The position numbers were made by a program, and so were the translations under genes. Positions 1 to 7,582 of a DNA stretch of 48,445 nt are shown one piece after another; position 1 is the stretch's first letter; each line of letters opens with the position of its first letter. The notes beneath the pieces were generated by a model. The model ran no database searches and was not told the DNA's origin. It saw only the letters and a program-made list of their open reading frames with translations. The stretch lies in contig JAFQFP010000012.1 in assembly GCA_017398625.1 (NCBI GenBank), forward strand, positions 1 to 48,445. Reading direction: 5' to 3'. This stretch comes from Oscillospiraceae bacterium (GTDB lineage: Bacteria; Bacillota; Clostridia; Oscillospirales; Oscillospiraceae).

Positions 1-125
1 ATCGCTGCGGCGATTCCGGTCGCGGCTCTGACAGTCCACCGGACTGTCATTCACTACCGCGACTGCGCTTCGCTTACCCCTTTAGGCAAGGGGGGCTTTG
101 GTGCTCAGCAACCACCAACACCCCA
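1..125. repeat. Palindrome-rich intergenic sequence at left edge
   Basis: No gene is supported here. Two hairpins are visible: GACAGTCC/GGACTGTC (30-48) and CCCCTT/AAGGGG (77-93). Their arrangement, with a CGCTTCGC-type turn between them, resembles the multi-hairpin intergenic repeats found inside the Rhs locus at 43.8 and 45.7 kb, although the sequence differs. It is probably a dispersed intergenic repeat cut by the window edge. That assignment is inference. Confidence 0.4.
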
Positions 126-154
126 ACAAATCGGAATTTGTCCTCCAAAGCATA

Positions 155-187
155 CAAAAACTCCCCAACCGAGACCGGTTGGGGAGT
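155..187 (-). terminator. Rho-independent terminator of rpsB-tsf
   Basis: An 11-bp perfect stem (ACTCCCCAACC/GGTTGGGGAGT, arms 160-170 and 177-187) with a 6-base loop is followed on the minus strand by five T residues. It sits just after the tsf stop codon. Confidence 0.9.
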
Positions 188-200
188 GCTCTTTATTCGC

Positions 201-1130
201 TTACTTGCCGGCGCCGGCGATCTGAGCAGCGACCTCAGCAGCGAAGTCGTCCACCTTCTTCTCAATGCCCTCACCCTTGACATAGTGAACAGCATCGATG
301 AACTTGACGGAACCACCCAGCTGCTTAGCAGCATTGGCAATGTAGCCCTCCACATCGCCCTTAAAGAGGTCGGAGCGGACAAACTCCTGCTGCAGCAGGC
401 AGGACTCCTTGAAGAAAGCAGCCATCTTGCCCTGTGCGATCTTTTCCTTGACCTGAGCGGGCTTGGAAGCCATCTTGGGATCATTGTCCATCAGAGCCAC
501 CTGAACGGCCAGCTCCTTGTCCACATCAGCCTGAGGCACCTGAGTCTTATCCCAGTACTTGGGGCTCATGGCAGCGATCTGCATAGCCACATTCTTGCCG
601 ATCTCGGTGACATCGATGTCGCCTTCCACAGCCAGATTCACCAGAACGCCATGGGTGCCGCCCATGTGGACATAAGCCACATTGGTGTTCTCGGCATAGC
701 GGTCAAAGCGGCGGATCTGCATATTCTCGCCGATGGACATGACCTTCTCCTGCATGATCTCAGTAACGGTCAAGCTGGAGCCCGGGTAGGTGCAAGCCTT
801 CAGAGCATCCACATCAGCGGGGTTCTGCTCGGCGACCACGACAGCCAGATTCTTCACCAGATACATAAAGGCATCGGTCTTAGCGGCAAAGTCGGTCTCG
901 GAGTTGACCTCGATGACGACGCCCACACCGTTAACGACGGTGGCATAGGCAACGCCCTCGGCGGCAATGCGGTCAGCCTTCTTGGCAGCCTTTGCCAGAC
1001 CCTTTTCGCGCAGCCAGTCAACAGCCTTGTCCATATCGCCGTCGGTAGCCTGAAGAGCCTTCTTGCAGTCCATCATACCGACATTGGTCATTTCACGCAG
1101 TTTCTTAACATCCTGAGCGGTAAAAGCCAT
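201..1130 (-). CDS. tsf: Translation elongation factor Ts
   Basis: EF-Ts is the guanine-nucleotide exchange factor that regenerates EF-Tu-GTP in the cytoplasm. The 309-residue product starts with the UBA-like N-terminal domain (MAFTAQDVKKLREMTNVGMM, with the family motif MDCKKAL and then GD near residues 21-31), followed by the two-part dimerisation/core region. The length is normal for Firmicutes. The start is set by a GGAGG site just upstream. It lies 32 bases downstream of rpsB on the same strand, the classical rpsB-tsf operon, and ends at a strong terminator. Identification is secure. Confidence 0.98.
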   Translation of the reverse strand: MAFTAQDVKKLREMTNVGMMDCKKALQATDGDMDKAVDWLREKGLAKAAKKADRIAAEGVAYATVVNGVGVVIEVNSETDFAAKTDAFMYLVKNLAVVVAEQNPADVDALKACTYPGSSLTVTEIMQEKVMSIGENMQIRRFDRYAENTNVAYVHMGGTHGVLVNLAVEGDIDVTEIGKNVAMQIAAMSPKYWDKTQVPQADVDKELAVQVALMDNDPKMASKPAQVKEKIAQGKMAAFFKESCLLQQEFVRSDLFKGDVEGYIANAAKQLGGSVKFIDAVHYVKGEGIEKKVDDFAAEVAAQIAGAGK

Positions 1131-1162
1131 TTTGAAATCCTCCTGTATTTGTAAGGTTGTGA

Positions 1163-1885
1163 TTATTCAGCGGCGGGAGCCTCGACAGCCTCGGCTGCGT
1201 CCTCACCCTGACGGCCCTCGATGGCAGCGTTTGCCATGGTGGCAGCGATCAGACGGATGGCGCGGATAGCGTCATCGTTGCCGGGGATGACATAGTCGAT
1301 CTCATCGGGATCGCAGTTGGTGTCCACGATCGCCACGATGGGGATGTTCAGCTTGCGGGCCTCAGCAATGGCATTGCGCTCCTTGCGGGGGTCAACGATA
1401 AACAGAGCAGCGGGGATCTTCTTCATTTCCTTAACGCCGCCCAGATACTTCTCCAGCTTCTCGATCTCGCCCTGATGCTTGATGACTTCCTTCTTGGGCA
1501 GCATAGCGAAGGTGCCGTCCTCTTCCATCTTGCGCAGCTGAGCCAGACGGTCGATACGGGTACGCATGGTGCGGAAGTTGGTCAGCATGCCGCCCAGCCA
1601 GCGGGCGTTGACATAGTAACCGCCGCAGCGGGCAGCTTCTTCCTTGATAGCGTCCTGAGCCTGCTTCTTGGTGCCAACGAACAGAACATTGCCGCCATTT
1701 GCGGAGATCTCACGAACGAAGTTGTAGGCTTCCTCCAGCTTCTTAACGGTCTTCTGCAGGTCGATGATGTAGATACCGTTACGCTCGGTGTAGATGTAGG
1801 GAGCCATTTTGGGGTTCCAACGACGGGTCTGGTGGCCAAAGTGTACGCCGGCCTCCAGCAGTTGCTTCATAGATACGACAGCCAT
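1163..1885 (-). CDS. rpsB: 30S ribosomal protein S2
   Basis: S2 is a structural protein of the small ribosomal subunit, needed for S1 binding and initiation. The product (240 residues) begins [20 protein letters not shown], the family's N-terminal signature, and contains the second signature region with [19 protein letters not shown] near the C-terminal third. An in-frame TTG lies two codons upstream, but the ATG at 1885 has AGGAG at the right distance and gives the conventional start. It is first in the rpsB-tsf operon, behind a consensus promoter and an approximately 120-base leader that may hold autoregulatory structure. Confidence 0.98.
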   Translation of the reverse strand: MAVVSMKQLLEAGVHFGHQTRRWNPKMAPYIYTERNGIYIIDLQKTVKKLEEAYNFVREISANGGNVLFVGTKKQAQDAIKEEAARCGGYYVNARWLGGMLTNFRTMRTRIDRLAQLRKMEEDGTFAMLPKKEVIKHQGEIEKLEKYLGGVKEMKKIPAALFIVDPRKERNAIAEARKLNIPIVAIVDTNCDPDEIDYVIPGNDDAIRAIRLIAATMANAAIEGRQGEDAAEAVEAPAAE

Positions 1886-2015
1886 TTTCAATTTCTCCTT
1901 TTGTTTTGTCCTCCACCCCGATCATTTCGCACTGCCCGCCCCATGGGGCACTCGGGGGTGCGATCACCGGGTGTGTGGTGTTAAATGTCATGGGTCTTTT
2001 TGCCCATGCCGAAAT

Positions 2016-2044
2016 ATTATAGTTGAAAGTTTCCCGTTTTTCAA
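2016..2044 (-). promoter_or_regulatory. Sigma-A promoter of rpsB-tsf
   Basis: On the minus strand TTGAAA (2039-2044) and TATAAT (2016-2021) are separated by exactly 17 bases. The transcript would carry a leader of about 120 nt before rpsB. A small hairpin, ATGGG/CCCAT, lies just inside the leader (about 1989-2008). Whether S2 regulates through this leader cannot be seen. Confidence 0.8.
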
Positions 2045-2088
2045 GTATTATTTTCAAATTTTTTTGGATTTATTCTACTTTTTTCCAT

Positions 2089-2124
2089 AAAAAACCGGGG
2101 CAGCACTTAAAAATGCCACCCCGG
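2089..2124 (-). terminator. Terminator of sigG-ylmC, overlapping the ylmC stop
   Basis: The stem CCGGGGTGGCA/TGCTGCCCCGG (arms 2114-2124 and 2095-2105) is followed by six T on the minus strand. The first arm lies within the last codons of the YlmC-like gene, so coding sequence and terminator overlap. Confidence 0.85.
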
Positions 2125-2394
2125 CTTCGCCTTTGTCCTCGGAACACGGCAGTCCTCCGGCTTGATATCCACCAGCACCGTGTCCGGGCCGATGCGGCGG
2201 ATGCAGCTCCAAGGGATCAGATAGTCCTCCGCCCGGCTGCCCAACCCGAACATCCGACAGTGCCCCGGCACCACGATGGCGATCACATTTCCCTCCGGCA
2301 CCTCAAGCTGGACATCGGTGACATAGCCCAGCCGCCGCCCGTCCCGCAGGCAGATCACTTCCTTGCACTGTAGCTGCGTAAATCGCATCGACAT
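2107..2394 (-). CDS. ylmC: YlmC/YmxH family PRC-barrel sporulation protein
   Basis: Small (95-residue) PRC-barrel protein of the YlmC/YmxH family, present in most endospore formers. Its biochemical role is not established. Family hallmarks are visible: RFTQLQCKEVICLRDGRRLGYV at the N terminus, then IVVPG, the segment DYLIPWSCIRRIGPDTVLVD and a short C-terminal tail. The start ATG at 2394 has GGAGG eight bases upstream; an ATG two codons later is also possible. It follows sigG by 59 bases on the same strand, as in other Clostridia, so co-transcription in the forespore programme is likely. Confidence 0.9.
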   Translation of the reverse strand: MSMRFTQLQCKEVICLRDGRRLGYVTDVQLEVPEGNVIAIVVPGHCRMFGLGSRAEDYLIPWSCIRRIGPDTVLVDIKPEDCRVPRTKAKPGWHF

Positions 2395-2453
2395 ACCCTG
2401 CCCCTCCCCTTTTTCCTTTGGTGCAGTGTATGCCCCCACGATGCCGGTTATGC

Positions 2454-3233
2454 CTAGGACACGGTCACGGATTTACGCATGGTGCCAATGGCGTTCTTTT
2501 CCAGCCGGGACACCTGCGCCTGAGAGATGCCCAGATGCCGCGCCACCTCCATCTGGGTCTTTCCGTCGTAAAACCGCAGGGACAGGATGGTCTTTTCCCG
2601 CTCTCCCAGACTTTGAAAGGCGGTACGCAGGGTAATCCGCTCCATCCAGCTTCCCTCGGTGTTCTTGGTGTCCCGTACCTGATCCATCACCGTCAGCGGA
2701 TCGCCGCCGTCGGCGTACACTGGGTCGTGGAGGCTCACCGGAGCGCACACCGCGTCCAGCGCCTCGCTGATGTCCTCCATGGGCAGCTCCAGCTCCTTGG
2801 ATATCTCCTCCAAGGTAGGCTCTCTGCCCAGCTTCACCGTCAGCGCCTCCTTGCACTGCAGCACCCGGTATGCCACATCCCGAAGGGAACGGGACACCCG
2901 AATTGCGCTGTTGTCCCGCAGGTAGCGCCGCACCTCTCCGGCGATCATGGGCACGCCATAGGTGGAAAAGCGCACCTGCTTTCCCGGGTCAAAATTGGAG
3001 ATCGCCTTGATCAGCCCGATGCAGCCCACTTGAAACAGGTCGTCCGGGTTCTCTCCCCGGCTGCTGAACCGCTGGATCACCGACAGCACCAGCCGCAGAT
3101 TCCCCTCGATCAGCGCCTCCCTTGCCTGCACATCCCCCTGCTTGCTCCTGCGCAGCAGGCTTTCCATCTCCTGTTGGGTCAATACCTTCAGCTTTGCGGT
3201 GTTCACGCCGCAGATCTCTACCTTTCCCTGCAT
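2454..3233 (-). CDS. sigG: Sporulation sigma factor SigG
   Basis: Late forespore-specific sigma factor of the sigma-70 family (sigma-G). The 259-residue product begins MQGKVEICGVNTAKLKVLT, a segment typical of SigG. Region 2 carries DLFQVGCIGLIKAISNFDPG and FSTYGVPMIAGEVRRYLRD, region 3 follows, and region 4 ends with a helix-turn-helix (MEVARHLGISQAQVSRLEK). The reading frame is open 38 codons further upstream, but ATG 3233 has a good GGAGG and matches the family start. sigE and spoIIGA, often adjacent in other spore formers, are not in the window. A candidate forespore-type promoter lies upstream. Confidence 0.96.
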   Translation of the reverse strand: MQGKVEICGVNTAKLKVLTQQEMESLLRRSKQGDVQAREALIEGNLRLVLSVIQRFSSRGENPDDLFQVGCIGLIKAISNFDPGKQVRFSTYGVPMIAGEVRRYLRDNSAIRVSRSLRDVAYRVLQCKEALTVKLGREPTLEEISKELELPMEDISEALDAVCAPVSLHDPVYADGGDPLTVMDQVRDTKNTEGSWMERITLRTAFQSLGEREKTILSLRFYDGKTQMEVARHLGISQAQVSRLEKNAIGTMRKSVTVS

Positions 3234-3265
3234 GGTGCTCCTCCGTAAATTGGATTTGACCCTTT

Positions 3266-3294
3266 CATTATTTCCCGGCAGGAGGAAAACATAC
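3266..3294 (-). promoter_or_regulatory. Candidate sigma-F/sigma-G promoter of sigG
   Basis: On the minus strand GTATG (3290-3294) is followed after 14 bases by GGAAATAATG (3266-3275). The latter matches the published sigma-F -10 pattern GGNRANAHTN; the -35 matches GYWTA at four of five positions. The spacing is slightly short. Autoregulated forespore transcription of sigG is established in Bacillus, so the position makes sense, but this is a pattern match only. Confidence 0.4.
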
Positions 3295-3454
3295 TTTGTT
3301 GGTTTTTCACAAAAATTCTCCCCGAAGCCCGGAAAACGGCAGGACACAAACCTACTGTTTTGGAAAAGTTGCCAACTTTTTCGCCAAAGTTTGGAGAAAA
3401 ACCGGGGTGTAAAACCGGCGACATAACACGCCGAAAAAAGCCCCGAATCCAGAA

Positions 3455-3597
3455 TTATTCACCCGGTTATGCATAGATCCGACCCCCTTCGACAAAACCG
3501 GAAAACCCGAAAATAGCTGTTGAAAAGCCTAAGTTTTCCACATTCTCCACAGGTTTTTCCACAAGGGTTTTCCACAGGAAGGATTCTCTGTGGATAT
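3455..3597. other. Cluster of DnaA-box-like 9-mers in a 600-bp gene-free gap
   Basis: The gap between sigG and rpsT holds no convincing gene. It contains TTTTCCACA at 3534-3542, 3555-3563 and 3568-3576, TTCTCCACA at 3543-3551, and on the other strand ATATCCACA at 3589-3597. Weaker one-mismatch copies are TTATTCACC (3455-3463) and TTATGCATA (3467-3475). The DnaA box consensus is TTATNCACA. An AT-rich stretch follows (3600-3790). This is the layout of an origin or of a DnaA reservoir/regulatory cluster, but dnaA and dnaN are not adjacent. Confidence 0.55.
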
Positions 3598-3772
3598 CCA
3601 TTTTGGTTAACATAATCATTTCTGACAACTTCCGACTTTTTACGCAGTTTTTCCCCTGCCCAAAAAATACACAACACCCCTTTTGGGCTCTGAGAAAAAA
3701 AGACTTGACAGAAAATTTTACCGTCTCCGGGCAAAAAATTCGGATTTTACCGAAATTTTTTTCAAAAAGGGA

Positions 3773-3801
3773 TTGATTTTATAGGAAACAAGCGCTATAA
3801 T
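3773..3801 (+). promoter_or_regulatory. Promoter of rpsT
   Basis: TTGATT (3773-3778) and TATAAT (3796-3801) are separated by 17 bases, about 45 bases before the rpsT start. A second TTGACA at 3705-3710 has no matching -10. Confidence 0.75.
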
Positions 3802-3844
3802 GTGAAGCTGTATGAACCAAAATAAGCGAATAGGAGGTGTACTC

Positions 3845-4108
3845 ATGCCCAACATCAAGTCCTCTAAGAAGGATGTCATTCAGTCTAAGATCGCTTACGA
3901 GAAGAACAAGGCTAACAAGTCTGAGCTGAAGACCGCTGTCAAGAAGTTTGACGCTGCCGTTGCCGGTGGCGACAAGACCGCTGCAGAAGCTGCATACAAG
4001 CTGGCTGTGAAGAAGGTCGACCAGGCAGTGATCAAGGGTATTCTGCACAAGAATACCGCTGCCCGCAAGAAGAGCAGCATGACTCTGCAGCTGAATAAGC
4101 TGGCCTGA
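3845..4108 (+). CDS. rpsT: 30S ribosomal protein S20
   Basis: S20 is a small basic primary 16S rRNA-binding protein of the 30S subunit. The 87-residue product shows the family start MPNIKSSKKDV, a long lysine- and alanine-rich helical hairpin, and the conserved end with IHKNTAARKKSSM-like sequence (here LHKNTAARKKSSM, then LQLNKLA). ATG 3845 is chosen over the in-frame ATG 33 bases upstream because AGGAGGTG stands just before it and because MPN is the family N terminus. It is monocistronic, with its own promoter and terminator. Confidence 0.97.
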   Translation: MPNIKSSKKDVIQSKIAYEKNKANKSELKTAVKKFDAAVAGGDKTAAEAAYKLAVKKVDQAVIKGILHKNTAARKKSSMTLQLNKLA

Positions 4109-4123
4109 TTTCTCTGAAAATAT

Positions 4124-4157
4124 CTCCTTCCGAGCTTATGCTTGGAGGGAGTTTTTT
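4124..4157 (+). terminator. Terminator of rpsT
   Basis: A 12-bp stem with a few G-T pairs (arms 4124-4135 and 4140-4151, loop TTAT) is followed by six T, 16 bases after the rpsT stop. Confidence 0.9.
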
Positions 4158-4180
4158 CATTATATACGGCAGCGGATCTT

Positions 4181-4305
4181 TTTCCGCAATACATCACCGG
4201 GCGGACTTGAAATACACAAAGTATGTCTGCGTCCGCCCGGCTTGTCTTGCGAAAAAATCTCTCGCTGCCTGTGAGTGCCGTTTCCGCAATACATCACCGG
4301 GCGGA
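4181..4305. repeat. 25-bp direct repeat pair with hairpin upstream of recG
   Basis: The 25-base sequence starting TTTCCGCAATACATCACC occurs at 4181-4205 and again at 4281-4305, exactly 100 bases apart. The end of the first copy (CCGGGCGGAC, 4197-4206) also pairs with GTCCGCCCGG (4231-4240), forming a 10-bp hairpin. No coding sequence is visible in this 288-base gap. It could be a short mobile or REP-like repeat, or a regulatory element for recG. Confidence 0.7.
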
Positions 4306-4359
4306 TCCTAATGCACAAGGCAATTGAAAATATATTGTGTAGAAATTTTCGCCGGGATG

Positions 4360-4368
4360 TGCTATTCT
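4360..4368 (+). promoter_or_regulatory. Extended -10 promoter candidate for recG
   Basis: TGC followed by TATTCT (4360-4368) forms an extended -10 element without a convincing -35. The recG start lies 28 bases downstream, behind AGGAGGTG. Confidence 0.45.
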
Positions 4369-4396
4369 ATATAAAAGAGCAAAAGGAGGTGTTTCC

Positions 4397-6445
4397 ATGG
4401 CAAAGCTGACCGATCCCGTAAGCATATTAAAGGGCGTGGGTCCTGCTAAGGCAAAGCTGCTGGCAGCGCTGAATATCCATACCCTGCAGGATCTGATCTG
4501 CCATTTCCCCAGAGGCTATGAGGACAGGACCCGTCTGGTCACCGTCAGCGAGCTGGAGCCGGACCGCCCTGCCTGTTTTCGTGCCATGGTGATGAACACC
4601 CCCAGAACCAGCCACATCCGCAAGGGGCTGGATATCACCCGTGTTCAGGTCGCCGACCACACCGGGCGTCTGAATCTGACCTTCTTTAACCAGAAATTTA
4701 CCACTGACCAGCTTCAGTACGGCAGGGAATACATTTTCTACGGTGCTGTTTCCGGGGACTATACCGGCTACGGCATGACCTCCCCCAGCTTTGAAGCACT
4801 GGACGCGCCGCCGGTGACCACCCGCCGGGTGCTGCCCATCTATCCGCTGACTGCGGGACTTTCCAACGCGGTGATGCTCAAGACCGTTGCACAGGCGCTG
4901 GCAGTCTGTGACCCCCCGGCGGAGATCCTGCCGGAGCAGGTGCGCCGGGAGTACGGCATCCTGCCTGCGGAGCGGGCATACTATGCCATCCATGCGCCTG
5001 CCTCCATGGAGGAAGCGGAGCTTGCCAAAAAGCGGCTGGTGTTTGAGGAATTTTTCGTATTTTCCGCAGGGCTTTCCCTGATGCGTGCCGCCCGGGCGGA
5101 GAAAAGGACCGACCCCTATCAAAACCGGGAGCTGACCGCCTTTTACGCCGCGCTGCCCTTTGCCCTCACCGGTGCCCAGAGCCGCGCCATCGCCGAGATC
5201 GCAGACGACTTGTGCAGAGGTACGCCCATGAACCGGCTGGTGCAGGGAGATGTGGGCAGCGGCAAGACCATGGTGGCTGCTGCCGCCGCCCAGCTTGCCA
5301 TGCAAAACGGCTATCAGGCGGCGCTGATGGCGCCCACAGAGATCCTTGCGGAGCAGCATTACGCTTCCCTGTCCAAGCTGTTCGCCCCGCTGGGCTGGTC
5401 TGTGGCGCTGCTGACCGGGTCTCTGACCCCCAAGCAAAAGAAGGATGTGCGCCGGCAGATCGCCGAGGGACAGGTGCAGCTTGTAGTCGGCACCCATGCT
5501 CTGCTGACGGACACCACCGTTTTCCATGATCTGGGTCTGGTGATCGCCGATGAGCAGCACCGCTTCGGTGTGGCGCAGCGCTCGGCGCTGGGCGCCAAGG
5601 GCACCGATCCCCACCTGCTGGTAATGTCCGCCACCCCCATCCCCCGGACGCTGGCGCTGCTGATGTACGGTGATCTGGAGGTGTCCGTGCTGGACGAGCT
5701 TCCTCCGGGACGGCAGCAGGTGCAGACCTTCCTTGTGGGAGAGAATATGCGCAGCCGGATCAACACCTTTATCCGCAAGCAGGCAGCCGAGGGTCACCAG
5801 AGCTATGTGGTCTGCCCCGCGGTGGAGGAAAACGAGGAGCTGGGCATCAAGGCAGCCACCGTCTGGGCGGAAACTTTGCAAAAAACCGTTTTCCCCGATT
5901 TGCGGATCGCTCTGCTCCACGGTCAGATGAAGGGCACAGAAAAAGAAGAAGTGATGACCGCCTTTTCCCGTGGAGAAGCGGATGTTCTGGTGGCAACCAC
6001 AGTGATTGAGGTGGGCGTGGATGTTCCCAATGCCACGCTGATGGTCATTGAGGACGCAGACCGGTTCGGTCTTTCCCAGCTTCACCAGCTTCGGGGACGG
6101 GTAGGCAGAGGCAGCGCCCAAAGCTACTGCATTCTCACCACCCAAAACCGAAACCCGGAGACGGTGGCACGGCTGAAGGCGCTGTGTAAGACCACCGACG
6201 GCTTCCGCATTGCCGAGGAGGATCTGCGGCTGCGGGGTCCCGGCGATTTCTTCGGTGCGAGACAGTCCGGTCTTCCTGCCTTCCGGGTGGCGGATCTGAG
6301 CTTTGACCTGCAGACGCTGAAGCAGGCGCAGGCCGCTTCCGCCCAATGGATCGATACACAGGGCACTGCCGACACCCCCGAAGCCCGCGCTCTGCGGCAG
6401 CGGATCGGGGAGCTGTTCCGCCGCGCTCAGGGAACCATGAACTAA
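4397..6445 (+). CDS. recG: ATP-dependent DNA helicase RecG
   Basis: RecG is a double-stranded DNA translocase that regresses stalled forks and processes Holliday junctions and R-loops. The 682-residue length is normal. An N-terminal region with the OB-fold wedge (about residues 60-150) precedes the SF2 core: Walker A within QGDVGSGKT, the box II DEQH, SATPIPRT, and motif VI QLRGRVGRG, then the C-terminal segment DLRLRGPGDFFGARQSG typical of RecG. The start has a strong AGGAGGTG. The next gene starts 12 bases after the stop, so the two may be co-transcribed. In Bacillus recG also neighbours the yloU-yloV genes, whose homologues lie 2.7 kb downstream here. Confidence 0.97.
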   Translation: MAKLTDPVSILKGVGPAKAKLLAALNIHTLQDLICHFPRGYEDRTRLVTVSELEPDRPACFRAMVMNTPRTSHIRKGLDITRVQVADHTGRLNLTFFNQKFTTDQLQYGREYIFYGAVSGDYTGYGMTSPSFEALDAPPVTTRRVLPIYPLTAGLSNAVMLKTVAQALAVCDPPAEILPEQVRREYGILPAERAYYAIHAPASMEEAELAKKRLVFEEFFVFSAGLSLMRAARAEKRTDPYQNRELTAFYAALPFALTGAQSRAIAEIADDLCRGTPMNRLVQGDVGSGKTMVAAAAAQLAMQNGYQAALMAPTEILAEQHYASLSKLFAPLGWSVALLTGSLTPKQKKDVRRQIAEGQVQLVVGTHALLTDTTVFHDLGLVIADEQHRFGVAQRSALGAKGTDPHLLVMSATPIPRTLALLMYGDLEVSVLDELPPGRQQVQTFLVGENMRSRINTFIRKQAAEGHQSYVVCPAVEENEELGIKAATVWAETLQKTVFPDLRIALLHGQMKGTEKEEVMTAFSRGEADVLVATTVIEVGVDVPNATLMVIEDADRFGLSQLHQLRGRVGRGSAQSYCILTTQNRNPETVARLKALCKTTDGFRIAEEDLRLRGPGDFFGARQSGLPAFRVADLSFDLQTLKQAQAASAQWIDTQGTADTPEARALRQRIGELFRRAQGTMN

Positions 6446-6457
6446 GGAGGTATTCTT

Positions 6458-7387
6458 ATGAAAAACCGCATACTTTCTTTGCTGCTTTTGCTTTGCCTGC
6501 TGGCAAGTCTCTGCCTGCCGGTGCTTGCCACAGAAGTCCAGAGCTTCGGCAATGGCTTTACATGGAGCCTTGACGGCAGCACCCTCACCGTTTCCGGCTC
6601 CGGCAACATGCCGGATTTCACCGAGGGCGGCGCTCCATGGGCTGCCCACAAAAATCAGATCAGCCGGGTGGTTTTCACCGGCGGCATCACCTATGTGGGC
6701 GCATACAGCTTCAAGGATTACGACGGCATCACCTCCGTGGACTTTGGCAGCGCCATGTACGAGATCGGTGCGGAGGCATTTCGGGGCTGCGACGGTCTGA
6801 CGGCGCTGCACATGCCCGCCAGCTTCAAGGTCTTTGGCAAAAACTGCCTTCGGGGCTGCACCAACCTCACCGCCATCCACTGTGCGGGACGCTTCCCCTC
6901 CTTCCGCTCCAACTGCCTGTGGGACACCTATGCCAAGATCTATTTCCCGGTGGAGCGGCCTTGGGGCATAGAATACATCAAGCAGCTTGAGGAAGCCTTC
7001 AATGGCCGCATCGAATTTCTCGCCTCCGACGGCACCGACCCCTATGACCCCAGTCTGGAGACCACCGCGCCCACCGAGGAGACCACCATGCCCACGGTAG
7101 AGACCACCGCCCCAACGGAAGAAACTACCGAGCCCACTGAGGAGACCACCGTGCCTACCGAGGAGACCGCCGCACCCACCGCGCCGCCTACCGCACCTCC
7201 CCCCCAGACCGCACCGCCTACCGCTCCTCAGGAGACCGTGCCGCCCCCTGCCGAGCCCGGCGGCATCAACTGGGCAGGCTGGATCTTGGGGCTTCTGGCG
7301 CTGGTGCTGCTGATGAGTCTGGTGACTTGGATCTTCCTTGCCAACCAAAAACAGGGCAAATACTCCGCCAAGAAGAAAAAACGCTGA
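6458..7387 (+). CDS. BspA-type leucine-rich-repeat surface protein, C-terminal TM anchor
   Basis: 309 residues. An N-terminal signal peptide (charged KNR, then a Leu-rich core, cleavage near VLATE) precedes a beta-rich segment GNGFTWSLDGSTLTVSGSG, often found before BspA repeats, and two to three LRR_5/BspA repeats (for example ISRVVFTGGITYVGAYSF, IGAEAFRGC, FGKNCLRGCTNL). Residues about 197-265 are a low-complexity Thr/Glu/Pro spacer with repeated ETTxPTE units. A transmembrane helix (WILGLLALVLLMSLVTWIF) and a basic tail follow. The protein is therefore probably anchored in the membrane with its repeat domain outside. BspA repeats are linked to adhesion in some bacteria, but the function here is unknown. 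Confidence 0.8.
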   Translation: MKNRILSLLLLLCLLASLCLPVLATEVQSFGNGFTWSLDGSTLTVSGSGNMPDFTEGGAPWAAHKNQISRVVFTGGITYVGAYSFKDYDGITSVDFGSAMYEIGAEAFRGCDGLTALHMPASFKVFGKNCLRGCTNLTAIHCAGRFPSFRSNCLWDTYAKIYFPVERPWGIEYIKQLEEAFNGRIEFLASDGTDPYDPSLETTAPTEETTMPTVETTAPTEETTEPTEETTVPTEETAAPTAPPTAPPPQTAPPTAPQETVPPPAEPGGINWAGWILGLLALVLLMSLVTWIFLANQKQGKYSAKKKKR

Positions 7388-7419
7388 AAAATCTTACCAT
7401 TTCTTAAAATATGGTTAAC

Positions 7420-7468
7420 ATTCTCCGGGAAAACAGCCCAAAAAGGCCTTTTCCCGGAGAATTTTTTT
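7420..7468 (+). terminator. Terminator after the BspA-like gene
   Basis: A perfect 14-bp stem (ATTCTCCGGGAAAA/TTTTCCCGGAGAAT, arms 7420-7433 and 7449-7462) is followed by a run of T. Confidence 0.93.
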
Positions 7469-7496
7469 GTGTGGAACGGAAAAATTAAAAAATGGG

Positions 7497-7525
7497 TTGT
7501 AAGTTTGGAAAAAATAATGTAAAAT
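7497..7525 (+). promoter_or_regulatory. Promoter of the gpmI-Asp23-YloV unit
   Basis: TTGTAA (7497-7502) and TAAAAT (7520-7525) with a 17-base spacer lie about 60 bases before gpmI in very AT-rich DNA. Confidence 0.65.
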
Positions 7526-7582
7526 AATACAACTGATAAAGTGCAAAAATCTGTCCTAAACACATTTTGGAGGTTTCTTTTT

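Noticed and set aside
3705-3733. TTGACA at 3705-3710 as a second rpsT promoter
   Set aside because: No -10-like hexamer at 16-18 bases; the TTGATT/TATAAT pair downstream is better.
3459-3734. 91-codon minus-strand frame between sigG and rpsT
   Set aside because: No ribosome-binding site or recognisable product; it overlaps the DnaA-box cluster and AT-rich tract.
4427-7348. 973-codon antisense open frame opposite recG and the BspA-like gene
   Set aside because: Low-complexity His/Gly/Gln-rich product with no domain, a shadow of high-GC third codon positions of the real genes on the plus strand.
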